Shown here: piece by piece, positions 1-9,563 of the stretch | How the letters are laid out: each line of letters starts with the position of its first letter | Position numbering within the stretch: the first letter of the stretch is position 1 | From: Brachyspira aalborgi | Lineage (GTDB): Bacteria > Spirochaetota > Brachyspiria > Brachyspirales > Brachyspiraceae | Assembly: GCF_008016455.1 (NCBI RefSeq) | Contig: NZ_SAXU01000001.1 | Span: forward strand, 372,001-436,000 | Direction of reading: 5' to 3' | DNA: 64,000 bases | Made by a program: the position numbers and the translations under genes | Notes under the pieces: generated by a model | Databases searched by the model: none | Told to the model about the DNA's origin: nothing | What the model saw: only the letters and a program-made list of their open reading frames with translations

Positions 1-1635
1 TTTGATAAACATTTTCATTCAAAAGTTAATAATATTTATGATAAAATATTGACTTATTCGGTAAAACATAAGAATAGAGTTTTAATTCCAATTATAAGCA
101 TAATTATGGCTATAATAGTTATAGGACTTATATTTATAGGAAAAGAAGGTTTTCCTGAAGCCGATGAAGGACAATTTCAAGCAAATGTTACAATGCCTGT
201 TGGAACGAGAATAGAACAAACAGGCTCTTTTATAGATAGAATGGAAAAAGATATAATGGATGTATTAGGAGACGATATGGAGAGAATACAGACGAGAGTT
301 AGATACGGTTCTTCGGCTAATAGAGGAGAGTTGAGAGTTAAATTAATAGATAAGGATAAAGGCAGAAAAATTGAAACTAAAGAATATGTCGAGCTTGTTA
401 GAAATAAATTGATAAGCTATCCCGCTAAAATTAATGTCGATACCGTAAATAATACTATGGGCGGACGCGGAGGCGACTCTGGAGGAATAGATATTGAAAT
501 AATAGGAGAAGATTTAGACAGAGCGGTAGATTTGGGAAATAATATTATAGCGGCTTTGGAAGATGTTAAAGGATTGAGAGATATTCGTTTGAAAAGAGAC
601 GATTCAAGTCCCGAGCTTAATATTTCTATAAATAGAGATTTAGCTTCAAAAATGGGATTAAATATAAGCACGGTTGCCAATTCTATTAAAACGAGTTTCG
701 GAGGCACTAAAGCCACAAGAATGACGCCAGAAGGTTCGGCAAATACCGATATCGATGTTCAAGTTCAATTAAACGAAAGAGACAGAATAAATGTAGACGA
801 TGTTAAAAGAATGCTTATTCCTACTTCGGCTGGAATGGTTCCCGTTTCTTCAATAGCGAGCATAGATAAAACTTTTGGACCTACGGTAATTGATAGAAAA
901 GACGATAGCAGAATAACTACCGTAACGGCTTCGGGTTATGGGCGTCCTATGAATCAAATTATGGAAGATGTTCAATCGGCTATCAATTCAAAAGTCTTTA
1001 TGCCTTCTGGATTTAGTATAAATTATTCTGGAGATTACGAGGATATGCAGGAAGCTTTCGGACAACTTTTACAAGCTGTAATTTTGGCTTTAGTTTTGGT
1101 TTATGCGGTTATGGCAACTCAATTTGAATCTTATATCGCGCCTTTCGTTATAGCTTTAGCAATTCCTTTCGGTTTTGCTGGCTCTCTTATTTTACTTCTT
1201 ATAGGAGGCGAAACATTGAGCGTTTATAGCGGAATTGGAATTATAGTTTTAATCGGAGTTGTAGTTAATAACGGAATAGTTTTAATCGACTATATGAATC
1301 AATTAATGCAAGAGAAAAAGATAAACGGAGATGAAGCCGCTATGATTGCAGGACCAAGAAGATTGCGTCCAGTTTTAATGACTTCTCTAACCACTATACT
1401 GGGGCTTTTGCCTATGGCTTTAAGTAGCGGAAGCGGAAATGAAATGTATAGACCTTTGGCTTTGGCTTTATTAGGCGGGCTTACAATTTCTACAATGTTT
1501 ACTTTGGTTATAGTTCCTACAGTTTATGCGGCTATAAGAAATAGAATTCCGTTAAAAGATTACGCGGCTAAAGATATTGAAAGCATTGAAAAGAATGAAA
1601 ATATTGATGACGCTTTGGGAACGGCGGATAAATAA
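1..1635 (+). CDS. RND-family efflux pump permease, C-terminal part (5' end outside window)
   Basis: Inner-membrane proton-driven exporter of the AcrB/HAE1 superfamily, which works with a periplasmic adaptor and an outer-membrane channel. The frame is open to base 1, so the TTG at 49 is not the true start and roughly the first half of a ~1000-residue protein is missing. What remains is the second periplasmic porter region followed, from about 1065, by several membrane helices. The segment ending in VVVNNGIVLIDYMNQL is typical of RND helices near the proton-relay region. The polar tail ends at a TAA at 1633-1635, just before a bidirectional terminator. Substrate cannot be told from this part; drug or metabolite efflux are both possible. 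Confidence 0.9.
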   Translation, partial: FDKHFHSKVNNIYDKILTYSVKHKNRVLIPIISIIMAIIVIGLIFIGKEGFPEADEGQFQANVTMPVGTRIEQTGSFIDRMEKDIMDVLGDDMERIQTRVRYGSSANRGELRVKLIDKDKGRKIETKEYVELVRNKLISYPAKINVDTVNNTMGGRGGDSGGIDIEIIGEDLDRAVDLGNNIIAALEDVKGLRDIRLKRDDSSPELNISINRDLASKMGLNISTVANSIKTSFGGTKATRMTPEGSANTDIDVQVQLNERDRINVDDVKRMLIPTSAGMVPVSSIASIDKTFGPTVIDRKDDSRITTVTASGYGRPMNQIMEDVQSAINSKVFMPSGFSINYSGDYEDMQEAFGQLLQAVILALVLVYAVMATQFESYIAPFVIALAIPFGFAGSLILLLIGGETLSVYSGIGIIVLIGVVVNNGIVLIDYMNQLMQEKKINGDEAAMIAGPRRLRPVLMTSLTTILGLLPMALSSGSGNEMYRPLALALLGGLTISTMFTLVIVPTVYAAIRNRIPLKDYAAKDIESIEKNENIDDALGTADK

Positions 1636-1657
1636 TTAGTTAATAAATTTAATAAAT

Positions 1658-1700
1658 AAAGTCGTAAACTATTATTAATTTTAATATAGCTTGCGACTTT
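1658..1700. terminator. Bidirectional intrinsic terminator between RND pump and copA
   Basis: The 10-nt arms at 1658-1667 and 1691-1700 pair completely (one G-U), with further CTAT/ATAG pairing inside. T-rich sequence follows on each strand. It lies between two convergent genes and can serve both. Confidence 0.7.
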
Positions 1701-1714
1701 TATTAATTTAAATA

Positions 1715-3991
1715 TTATTTACTAGGCTTAAAAAAATTTAATCTCAAAGCGTTAGCAACCACGCAAACTGAACTTAAACTCATAGCAAGCGCGGCAAATA
1801 TAGGATTTAATAATAAATCTTTTCCCATTATCGCTACTAAAAAATTGCCGATTGACGAATTAATCAAACTCTCTCTAAATATATGCAATAATCCCGCGGC
1901 AACGGGTATTCCCAAAACATTATAACAAAAAGCCCAAAAAAGATTCTGCTTAATATCTCGCATAGTAGCCTTGCTTAATTCTATCGCGGTCACAACATCT
2001 TTTGTTTTAGATTTAACCAATACTATATCGGCGCTTTCAATAGCGACATCAGTTCCGCTTCCAATCGCTATTCCAACATTCGCTTGAGTTAAAGCGGGGG
2101 CGTCATTTATTCCGTCTCCAACCATAGCCACAATACAATTTTTTTCTTGAAGTTTTTTCACTTCTTTTGATTTTTCTTCGGGTAAAACTTCAGAAAGAGC
2201 GATATCGATTCCCGTTTCATTTGCAATTGCGTTTGCCGTATTTTTATTGTCTCCCGTTATCATAATCGTTTTTATATTTAATTTATGAAGTCTGTTTATA
2301 GTTTCAATACTGTCTTTTTTTAATTTATCGGCGCATGCTATTATTCCTAAAAGTTTTCCGTCTTCGGCTATATACATTGGAGTTTTTCCTTCTTTTGAAA
2401 GTTTTTCGGCTTCGTTTAAAAATAATTCTACCAATATACTTTCTTTTTCCATTAATTTTTTATTTCCGATTAAAATTCTTTTTCCGTCTATAATGGCGTC
2501 TATTCCAAAACCCGATAAAGCTTTAAAATTTTCCACTTGCAAAAGTTTAATATTTTTTTCTTTCGCTTCTCTAACTATCGCTTCTCCCAAAGGATGCTCG
2601 CTTCCGTTTTCTGCGCTTGCCGTAAGTAATAATAATCTTTCTTTATTATTTGAAATAATATCGGTTAGATAAGGTTTACCTTCCGTTAATGTTCCCGTTT
2701 TATCGAACATAACGGCGTTTATTTTTTGAGATAATTCTAAAGCTTCTGCATTCTTAAATAAAATTCCAAGTTCCGCTCCTTTTCCCGTTCCAACCATTAT
2801 AGCGGTAGGCGTGGCTAATCCCAAAGCGCATGGACAAGCAATAACCAAAACTGATACGAATACCGTTAAAGAAAAAACAAAATTATGAGTAGCTATAAAC
2901 CAAGCTATTGCCGAAATTAAAGCAATCGTTATAACGGCTGGCACGAAATATGACGAAACTACATCGGCAATATGAGAAATCGGCGCTTTTGAACCTTGTG
3001 CATCTTCTACTAATTTTATTATTTGAGCGAGCGCCGTCTCTTCTCCAACTTTTGTAGCTTTGAGCTTAAAAGTTCCCGTTTTATTTATTGAAGCGCCAAC
3101 TACTTTATCGCCAATATTTTTTTCTATAGGAATGCTCTCTCCCGTAAGCATAGATTCATCAACCGAACTATAGCCTTCAATTATCTCTCCGTCAACGGGA
3201 ATTTTCTCTCCAGGACGAACAATCAAAATATTTCCGACTTTTAAATCTTCAATTTTTATTTCTTTCTCTTCTCCGTTTTCAATTACTCTTGCCATTTTAG
3301 GTTGAAGTCCCATAAGTTTTTTTATAGCTTCTCCCGTTTTTCCTTTGCTTCTTGCCTCTAAATATTTTCCAAATTGAACGAGAGTAATTATAACCGCCGC
3401 TGATTCATAATATAAATTATCTCCATGCGGATTAAGTCCTATAAAAGACAAAATACTTGAATAAACGCTATAAACAAAAGACGCCGTAGTTCCTATTGCA
3501 ACGAGAGAATCCATATTCGGCGAGCCTCTGAATAAAGCGGGAAATCCTAAAGTATAAAATTTATAACCAGAAACCATAACGGGAATGCATAATATAATCG
3601 CTACTATTGAAAATATTTGAGGATTGGAATGATGCGATAAAATTTCTGGCAGCGGAAGTTTTATAAATTTTATCATTGGAGACATTGAAATATAAAATAA
3701 AGGAATTGAAAATATTGCAGAAATAATTAATCTTATTTTTTGCTCTTTAATTTCTTTAGCTTTTTTTTCTGAAATATCTTCTTCTTTACCGATAACCTGA
3801 TAACCTGATTTTACTATCGTATTTACAATATCTTTATATTTTAATTTTTTATCGTCAAATACCAAAACGGCTTTTTCTGTCGCTATATTTACATTTGCCT
3901 CTTTTACTCCTTCCGTTTTTTTTAAAGCTCTTTCAACAGCTCTCGAACATGCGGCGCAATGCATTCCGCCTATTCTTAATGTCATTTTCAT
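1715..3991 (-). CDS. copA: Copper(I)-exporting P-type ATPase CopA
   Basis: Exports Cu(I) from the cytoplasm at the cost of ATP. There is one N-terminal HMA metal-binding domain (GMHCAAC near residue 9), then the P1B core: [12 protein letters not shown] in the transport helix, DKTGTLTEG phosphorylation loop, GSEHPLGEA nucleotide-binding HP motif and [12 protein letters not shown] hinge. The C-terminal helices carry YN (CYNVLGIP) and MSLSS, the signatures of the Cu(I) subgroup rather than Zn/Cd. At 758 residues it is full length. GGAGA lies 7 nt before the ATG; a second ATG two codons later is possible. The gene is single, with its own dyad-containing promoter. Confidence 0.95.
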   Translation of the reverse strand: MKMTLRIGGMHCAACSRAVERALKKTEGVKEANVNIATEKAVLVFDDKKLKYKDIVNTIVKSGYQVIGKEEDISEKKAKEIKEQKIRLIISAIFSIPLFYISMSPMIKFIKLPLPEILSHHSNPQIFSIVAIILCIPVMVSGYKFYTLGFPALFRGSPNMDSLVAIGTTASFVYSVYSSILSFIGLNPHGDNLYYESAAVIITLVQFGKYLEARSKGKTGEAIKKLMGLQPKMARVIENGEEKEIKIEDLKVGNILIVRPGEKIPVDGEIIEGYSSVDESMLTGESIPIEKNIGDKVVGASINKTGTFKLKATKVGEETALAQIIKLVEDAQGSKAPISHIADVVSSYFVPAVITIALISAIAWFIATHNFVFSLTVFVSVLVIACPCALGLATPTAIMVGTGKGAELGILFKNAEALELSQKINAVMFDKTGTLTEGKPYLTDIISNNKERLLLLTASAENGSEHPLGEAIVREAKEKNIKLLQVENFKALSGFGIDAIIDGKRILIGNKKLMEKESILVELFLNEAEKLSKEGKTPMYIAEDGKLLGIIACADKLKKDSIETINRLHKLNIKTIMITGDNKNTANAIANETGIDIALSEVLPEEKSKEVKKLQEKNCIVAMVGDGINDAPALTQANVGIAIGSGTDVAIESADIVLVKSKTKDVVTAIELSKATMRDIKQNLFWAFCYNVLGIPVAAGLLHIFRESLINSSIGNFLVAIMGKDLLLNPIFAALAMSLSSVCVVANALRLNFFKPSK

Positions 3992-4014
3992 TTTATATCT
4001 CCAAAAATAATTTT

Positions 4015-4046
4015 TTATAATTGTTAAAGTTATCTAACAATTATAA
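4015..4046 (-). promoter_or_regulatory. copA promoter with perfect 12-bp dyad (probable operator)
   Basis: Arms 4015-4026 and 4035-4046 are perfect inverted repeats separated by 8 bp. On the minus strand the distal arm contains an extended -10 (TGTTATAAT, -10 hexamer at 4040-4045), so the dyad covers the -10 and the expected start point, where a repressor would sit. The 24-nt distance to the copA ATG also permits an mRNA hairpin. The regulator is not identified; copper-responsive control is inferred from the gene only. Confidence 0.6.
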
Positions 4047-4206
4047 CATAAAAATATTTTTTTACTATATATAAAATATTTAGCTTTGTATAAATTTTAA
4101 AAATTAACTCTCTCCGACTATGTCGCTGACTTCGTCCTAGCAATGACAGAGTAAGCGTATTGTTTTGACATTTTCAATGCATCGTAGTGATAAGAAAAAA
4201 TAAAGT

Positions 4207-4242
4207 TAAAAAAAAGAGGCTTACCCTTTCGGATAAACCCCT
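4207..4242 (-). terminator. Rho-independent terminator of the first glycine-linker lipoprotein
   Basis: Read on the minus strand, a 12-bp stem (with G-U pairs) closes on a GAAA loop (hairpin 4215-4242) and runs into eight T. It is almost the same hairpin as the one behind the paralogue at 9470-9506. Confidence 0.85.
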
Positions 4243-4260
4243 TAAAATTATATTCCCAAA

Positions 4261-5313
4261 TTAATTAGGACTTCCTGGTATGAACATGTAATTCCACCAA
4301 GGCGTATTCCAAGAATCTGTGAATTTTACATATCTTGTAAATGTTTTAACTAATTCTTGAGGTTTTTTACCTAAATATAGTCTATAATCTTGCATTTTTT
4401 CAAATCTGTTATCTTGGTTTCTGTCAGGTCCTTCCCACCACCAATAGTAAGAATCAACGCCTGCGCAACCGCTTAAGCCTTCATTAGCCTGTGGATTCAT
4501 AACCAAAACTTCTAAATAACCTCTTGGGAACTGTCTCGTAAAGTATATCTCTTCATGATAAACGCCATTCCAGAATTTAGACAAAGTTATATTAGCTTCT
4601 ATAAATGTATGAACTGCGTTTTTAGCGCTTCCGCCTTTTCCATATATTCTTTCAGCGTCACCTTCGCCTATAGCCATTTTATAAATAGCTCCAACTGTCC
4701 ATTGTCCCGTATGAGCATATTCATGCGTTACGCTATCTGCCCATCCATATCTCTTTGCAGTGCAATTTACATAATCTACTATAACCGCTCCTACAAATTG
4801 TTTGATTAATCTGTTATCTGGTTTATAGTAAATATCGCCGTTAGAAGCAAAATAGTAGTAATCTTGTAGATTTCCTTTTTCGTCTTTTGCTGGTAAGCTT
4901 TTTTGGAAATCATTAGGTCCATGAGGATTTCTACCATTTCTAATTGCGAAAACTTTACCGTCATTAGCGGCTTTTCTGTTAATTTGGTCGAGCCATAATT
5001 GATTTAGTTTTGCACAATCTCTGTAGTCTACTGAAACTTTTTGAGAACTTGCAAAAGGAACATCAACCGTATATACTGAGCCAGCTTCTTCTGGAAGAGT
5101 AATTGAACCTGTTCCGCCGCCAGTAGTTCCGCCACCAGAACCCGTTCCGCCGCCAGTAGTTCCGCCACCAGAACCTGTTCCGCCACCACTAGAAGTAGAT
5201 AAAGAAGTCGATTGAGTTGGGGTATCGCCACCACAAGAAACAATCGTTGCTGCAGAGAATGCAACTACTAAAATTATAACAGCCATTCTCCACAATAATT
5301 TTGACTTAAACAT
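4261..5313 (-). CDS. Glycine-linker lipoprotein, paralogue 1 (function unknown)
   Basis: No known family is recognised. The 350-residue product starts with a lipoprotein signal (charged MFKSKLLWR, hydrophobic run, lipobox ending in VSC near residue 27). A low-complexity linker of 11-residue GGGTGSGGGTT units follows, then a globular domain of about 280 residues rich in aromatic residues. It should be a lipid-anchored envelope protein with the domain held away from the membrane. The last ~220 residues resemble the product of 9564-10586 in order and motifs (VDVPF/IYAPF, D.NRLI.QFV/GSLLVRRFV, LEVLVMNP/LEVLILNT). It is monocistronic, with its own promoter and terminator. Confidence 0.85.
   Translation of the reverse strand: MFKSKLLWRMAVIILVVAFSAATIVSCGGDTPTQSTSLSTSSGGGTGSGGGTTGGGTGSGGGTTGGGTGSITLPEEAGSVYTVDVPFASSQKVSVDYRDCAKLNQLWLDQINRKAANDGKVFAIRNGRNPHGPNDFQKSLPAKDEKGNLQDYYYFASNGDIYYKPDNRLIKQFVGAVIVDYVNCTAKRYGWADSVTHEYAHTGQWTVGAIYKMAIGEGDAERIYGKGGSAKNAVHTFIEANITLSKFWNGVYHEEIYFTRQFPRGYLEVLVMNPQANEGLSGCAGVDSYYWWWEGPDRNQDNRFEKMQDYRLYLGKKPQELVKTFTRYVKFTDSWNTPWWNYMFIPGSPN
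5111..5188 (-). repeat. 33-bp in-frame minisatellite in the lipoprotein linker
   Basis: About 2.4 copies of a 33-bp unit start at 5111, 5144 and 5177 and encode the GGGTGSGGGTT linker repeats. Copy-number change would keep the reading frame and alter linker length only. Confidence 0.8.
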
Positions 5314-5389
5314 AAGAATCTCCTCGTCAAGGTTTCCATCCTCGACTTTAAATATTTATTTTATAAGATTTTATTAACCTTATATTTAT

Positions 5390-5417
5390 AAGATAATAAA
5401 TATTTTAAAAAAGTCAA
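5390..5417 (-). promoter_or_regulatory. Promoter of glycine-linker lipoprotein 1
   Basis: On the minus strand TTGACT (5412-5417), a 16-bp spacer and TATCTT (5390-5395) lie about 75 nt before the ATG. A small dyad CTTAT-AAAT-ATAAG overlaps the -10. The same hexamers and the same 16-bp spacing precede the paralogue, which supports the call. Confidence 0.65.
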
Positions 5418-5757
5418 GAATTTTTTTTATTTTAGAATTAATTTTTTTATTGTCATTGTAAGATATTGAAAATACCTAAATAATCTATTTTTAATAGAAT
5501 TCATTATACTAAAAAACTAAATTTCTAAATTTAACTTTTCAAATGTGAATTGCTTCGGCTATAAATAGCCTCGCAATGACGGCAAAAAGTAGTATTGCAA
5601 TGACGGTTTTTTTATGAAGTAAAAAAATATAAGTAAAGTCAAAAAATTAAAATTGATGGAGTCAAATTTTCGCTGCTTATTTAATCATTGACAAATTAAA
5701 AATATCATATAGCATATATTACGATTTTTTAATCTTATAAAAAACAAGCGGTATTTT
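5418..5757. other. Non-coding stretch with a palindromic repeat
   Basis: No ORF worth calling. It holds a palindromic element (entered separately) and an extra short GCAATGACGG copy at 5597-5606. The rest is AT-rich and presumably contains the weak promoter of the gene starting at 5758, which I cannot place with confidence. Confidence 0.5.
5549..5582. repeat. Palindromic dispersed element (REP-like)
   Basis: A nested hairpin: outer ATTGC/GCAAT and inner GGCTA/TAGCC around TAAA, followed by GACGG. Related fragments occur at 4140-4149 (GCAATGACAG), 5597-5606 (GCAATGACGG) and 9443-9452 (GCGAAGCAAT, the opposite strand of the left arm). All lie in the gaps around the two lipoprotein paralogues. 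Confidence 0.55.
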
Positions 5758-6570
5758 ATGAATAAAAAAGATTTAAGCGTTTTAATTATAAACGATTTAT
5801 GCTCTTACGGAAAAGCTTCTTTAACGGTTAATATTCCCGTTTTGTCGGCTTTTGGAATAAAGGTTTCGCCTCTTATAAGCGTTTTACTTTCAAATCACAC
5901 TGCTTTTGAAACTTTTTGCGCTTTTAATTTAACGGAAGAATTAGAAGCGATAGTAAAAGAATTAAAATTAAGAAAACCAAAATTTGACGCTTTTTATATA
6001 GGTTGGCTATCTTCAGGAAAACAACCCGAAATAGTTATCGATATAATAAAGCATTTTAATTTTAAAACCGTTCTTTTAGACCCAATACTTGGAGATTACG
6101 GAAAATTATATCCTTCAATGTCTGACGAACATGTAAAATCAATGAAGAGATTATTAAAATATTCCACGATAGCGACTCCAAATATAACGGAACTTGCAGT
6201 TTTATTAGATAAAGACCCGTCAAAAAAATATAATGAAAAAGAAATTGAAAAAATGGCTAAAAAATTATCTAAAATTGGACCTAAAACCGTAATAGTTACA
6301 AGCGTTGAAAAAGAAAATAAATTAGGTTGTTTATGTTTTGGTGAAAATAAAATTATAACGAAATATTATAATAAAATTGATATAAGCATGCCAGGAACGG
6401 GAGACGCTTTTGGCTCTTCGTTATTAGGATATATATTAAACGGAAACTCTATAGAAAAGGCATTAAATAAAGCTACGAAATTTGTTTATTCTTCGGTAAA
6501 GGCTTCGGTTGAAGAAAAAGACGATAGATTATTTGGAATCGCTATAGAAAAAAGACTTAATTTACTTTAA
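5758..6570 (+). CDS. Pyridoxal/pyridoxamine kinase-like PfkB-family kinase
   Basis: Probably phosphorylates pyridoxal or pyridoxamine with ATP in B6 salvage. The 270-residue protein has the order seen in PdxK/PdxY: an N-terminal segment with ND.CSYGKASL, a DPILGDYGKLY segment around residue 118, ATPNITELAVLL, and the C-terminal anion-hole motif GTGDAFGSS with the catalytic Asp near residue 217. Length fits the family. The Shine-Dalgarno is weak (AGCGG). It stands alone and converges with the TPR gene 4 nt downstream. A hydroxymethylpyrimidine kinase is the main alternative, but the overall motif set favours the pyridoxal-kinase branch. Confidence 0.8.
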   Translation: MNKKDLSVLIINDLCSYGKASLTVNIPVLSAFGIKVSPLISVLLSNHTAFETFCAFNLTEELEAIVKELKLRKPKFDAFYIGWLSSGKQPEIVIDIIKHFNFKTVLLDPILGDYGKLYPSMSDEHVKSMKRLLKYSTIATPNITELAVLLDKDPSKKYNEKEIEKMAKKLSKIGPKTVIVTSVEKENKLGCLCFGENKIITKYYNKIDISMPGTGDAFGSSLLGYILNGNSIEKALNKATKFVYSSVKASVEEKDDRLFGIAIEKRLNLL

Positions 6571-6574
6571 TAAT

Positions 6575-9328
6575 TTACTTCAACAATTTATTTAAAATAT
6601 TTTGAATTTCTATTTCAATATTTTTCTTTGCATCTTTATCTTTTCCCCAAATCGCTTTATCTGACGCCGTTTTATAAGATACTAAAGAATTATTTAATAA
6701 ATTTTCTATATTATTTTCTAAAAGACTTTCCGCTCTGTTTTTGTATATTTTGCCTAATAATTCGTATCCGCTATAATCGTTTGGAAGTAAAGAAATATAA
6801 TTTAAAACATAATCGTAAGCCAATTTATAATTTCTCATATAATCTAAATATATAATAGCCGCTCTATAATTAGCCGCCGCATGATTTTTATTATTTTTAA
6901 TAACATATTCGTAATAATCTAAAGCTTCTTTTGTATTTCCCATTTTCTCGTTAATGATACCAAGCTGATAGCGATAATCTAAATTTAAATTATCATTTAA
7001 AATAGCATACTGAATAGAATTCATCGCTTCTCTATAATTATTAATTTTAACATATAATTTAGACAATGCATAAAAATCTCTCGCTTTTCTTTTTTGATTA
7101 AAATTAATTGAAGATATATTATAATTATCAATTTTAATAACGCTCTCGATTCTGTTTAATAAATCGACTCCGATATATTTTGAAGCTCGTCCATAAGCGT
7201 TAGCCGAATAATTATACAATCTGCTTTTATTATATATTCTTCCCAAAAGCGAATCTCTCGCTCCGTTTATATCTATATATTTGAAAATATTATTTATTAT
7301 ATCATAGCCTTCAATATTATATTCGTAAACCAAAGCTTCTGCTAATTTTATCATATTTTCTATATATGCGGGCGAAATATTTAAAATCTCTTTTCTTATA
7401 TCCGAAAGTTTAACATAAGCGTCTATATTATTATAATTGCCAACGGAGTTTAAATAAATATCAACATAAACTTGATTCTTTATTGCTATAGCGTCATAAT
7501 TATCTTTATTTCTTCTTATTGCAAGATTTGAAACGGATTTTGCTTTATCAAACTGTCTATTATCATACAAAAAAGTCGCGTAATATCCGTAAACTATAGA
7601 CTCAATTTTTTTAATATAATCGATATCATAATTTTTAATTTTAAGCTGTTCAATATAAGCTAAAGCTTCGTCATATTTATTATTTTTTATAAAATCGTAT
7701 ATTTTGTCGGTTATTAATAGAGTATTTGAATTTAAATCTTCTTCCCAAAATATAGTGGATTGTATATAAGCCATATCTTTATCTTTTTGAGTTTGAGCGT
7801 AATTATTATTAGATATTCTTATTTTGAGTAAATCTCTTAAAAGAACTACATTATTTATACTTATAGAATTTGCATCAAATAATTCTTTTAAAATATTTAT
7901 AGCTTTATCTATAGAACCCAATTTATAATAAGAATTTGCAATATAGCCTATTCTTAATTGCTCTTCGTATCCTTTAAACTTATAACCTGAAAGAAGTTCC
8001 ATAATATCGACATAATAACCGTTTTCGTTTAAGGACTCTGCTTTATCTAAAATAATATTAAATCCTATCAATTCCAAAATTTCATCTGCCGTAGATTTGT
8101 AAGAGTTAATTTGTCTTAATAATTCTCTCGCTTTATAATATTCTTTTTTGCTTATTAAATATTTAGAATATTCTATTTTATTTTCGTCTGAAATATTATA
8201 TATATCGATTATCTGCGAAATAATTTTATTCGGATAATAATAATATCCCGAATTATAAAGCATATTTGCAAGAGTTTCGTATAATCTCGGTTTATTATAA
8301 GAATATTCTAAACCTTTTTCTAAAATTTTAATGGCGTTTCTTTCGTTATTTTCGTATAAATAAATTTGCGCCAAAATGGCGTAGGCTTCGTCAAAAGTTT
8401 TATTTTCGTATATAAATCTGTTTAACATATTTTTTGAAAGTTGATAATTTCCAATTCTAAAATGAGTTTTTGCCAAAGCTAAATTTATTTCGGGAAAATC
8501 TTTTGAATAAGCGGATAAATTATTTAAAATATTTGTAGCCTTTTCAAATTCTCTGTTTTCAAGATTATAATTCCAATTATATAATTCGCTTTGAACTATA
8601 ACATTTGAAATTTTTGAATTTAATCTTTGCATATCGGTTTGATTATTTCCATAACTTGAATAAGATTTATAAGCGTTGCTATAATTATTTAAAGAATCAG
8701 CATATTGATTTTGCAAAAGATTAATATCTGCAAAACCTTCAAATCCGTATCCGCTTCCGACTTTCAAACAATAAGCAAAATAACTGTTTGCGCTTTTTAT
8801 ATCGTTATATTTTAAAGAAGTTTTTCCCGCTAAAAATAACCAATAAGTTTCATTATAAATTTTATAAGCGATAAGATAGGTTTTTATAGTAGATTCATAA
8901 TCGTTTATAGAATCGAAAAATCCGCCGACAATTTCGTAAATTTCTTTATCGTTAAAATACATTGTCAATAATTTATTAAAATCGAGAGTAGAATAATAAA
9001 TATCGCCCGTTTTATAATATGCTAAACCTCTTATATAATAAAGCATATAATAATCTCTATAAATCGGCTCAAGTTCATTGCATAAAGCTATCGCCTCAAA
9101 GAATTTGAAATTATCTATCAATCTTTTTGCATCGTTTAATTTATTGTTTAATTCCAATTTTGAACTGTCGTCTAATTTATTAATAAAATCGTTTGTTTTA
9201 ACGAATACGCTTCCTATTTCAATATTTATGTTTCTATCGTTTACTTTTGAATAATAATGTAAAATATCGTTGGAATATGCCGAAATATATGTTATAAGAA
9301 TTATAAAAAGTATTTTTGTTAGTTTCAT
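6575..9328 (-). CDS. Large exported TPR-repeat protein
   Basis: A 917-residue protein with an N-terminal signal sequence (KILFIILITYISAYS) and tetratricopeptide-type helix pairs almost throughout. Clear units include YYMLYYIRGLAYYKTGDIYYS near residue 95 and YRYQLGIINEKMGNTKEALDYYEYVIKNN-like units near the C-terminus. It is likely a periplasmic or envelope scaffold. No enzymatic domain is visible and its partners are unknown. The start has only a weak ribosome site (GAGCG). It is a single gene convergent with the kinase. Composition matches its neighbours. Confidence 0.8.
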   Translation of the reverse strand: MKLTKILFIILITYISAYSNDILHYYSKVNDRNINIEIGSVFVKTNDFINKLDDSSKLELNNKLNDAKRLIDNFKFFEAIALCNELEPIYRDYYMLYYIRGLAYYKTGDIYYSTLDFNKLLTMYFNDKEIYEIVGGFFDSINDYESTIKTYLIAYKIYNETYWLFLAGKTSLKYNDIKSANSYFAYCLKVGSGYGFEGFADINLLQNQYADSLNNYSNAYKSYSSYGNNQTDMQRLNSKISNVIVQSELYNWNYNLENREFEKATNILNNLSAYSKDFPEINLALAKTHFRIGNYQLSKNMLNRFIYENKTFDEAYAILAQIYLYENNERNAIKILEKGLEYSYNKPRLYETLANMLYNSGYYYYPNKIISQIIDIYNISDENKIEYSKYLISKKEYYKARELLRQINSYKSTADEILELIGFNIILDKAESLNENGYYVDIMELLSGYKFKGYEEQLRIGYIANSYYKLGSIDKAINILKELFDANSISINNVVLLRDLLKIRISNNNYAQTQKDKDMAYIQSTIFWEEDLNSNTLLITDKIYDFIKNNKYDEALAYIEQLKIKNYDIDYIKKIESIVYGYYATFLYDNRQFDKAKSVSNLAIRRNKDNYDAIAIKNQVYVDIYLNSVGNYNNIDAYVKLSDIRKEILNISPAYIENMIKLAEALVYEYNIEGYDIINNIFKYIDINGARDSLLGRIYNKSRLYNYSANAYGRASKYIGVDLLNRIESVIKIDNYNISSINFNQKRKARDFYALSKLYVKINNYREAMNSIQYAILNDNLNLDYRYQLGIINEKMGNTKEALDYYEYVIKNNKNHAAANYRAAIIYLDYMRNYKLAYDYVLNYISLLPNDYSGYELLGKIYKNRAESLLENNIENLLNNSLVSYKTASDKAIWGKDKDAKKNIEIEIQNILNKLLK

Positions 9329-9469
9329 AGTAATACGCTCTATTATTATTTATAATCGGAATTTAGAATTATAATTTTTAATTAAACATTTATAATTATC
9401 AAATCATAATCATTAATTTATTAGGACGGCATAAAAAAGAAAGCGAAGCAATCTACTTTAATAAAGTTT

Positions 9470-9506
9470 AAAAAAGGCAGGGGCTTACCCTTTAGGATAA
9501 ACCCCT
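9470..9506 (-). terminator. Rho-independent terminator of the second glycine-linker lipoprotein
   Basis: Minus-strand hairpin 9479-9506 with a 12-bp stem (two G-U pairs) and TAAA loop, followed by GCC and a T run (9470-9475). The stem is nearly the same as the terminator at 4207-4242. Confidence 0.85.
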
Positions 9507-9563
9507 TACCAACAGAAATATCATATGTTTAAGTCTTTAGTATATCTCTATATTTATTATCCT

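Noticed and set aside
3736-3925. Runs of eight A/T inside copA as contingency repeats
   Set aside because: Runs of this length are frequent in coding regions here because Lys AAA and Phe TTT dominate, and nothing suggests switching.
4700-4740. HEYAH (HExxH-like) motif in glycine-linker lipoprotein 1, suggesting a zinc protease
   Set aside because: The motif is missing from the paralogue at 9564-10586, the flanking residues are not the usual hydrophobic helix, and no third ligand is evident. Probably chance.
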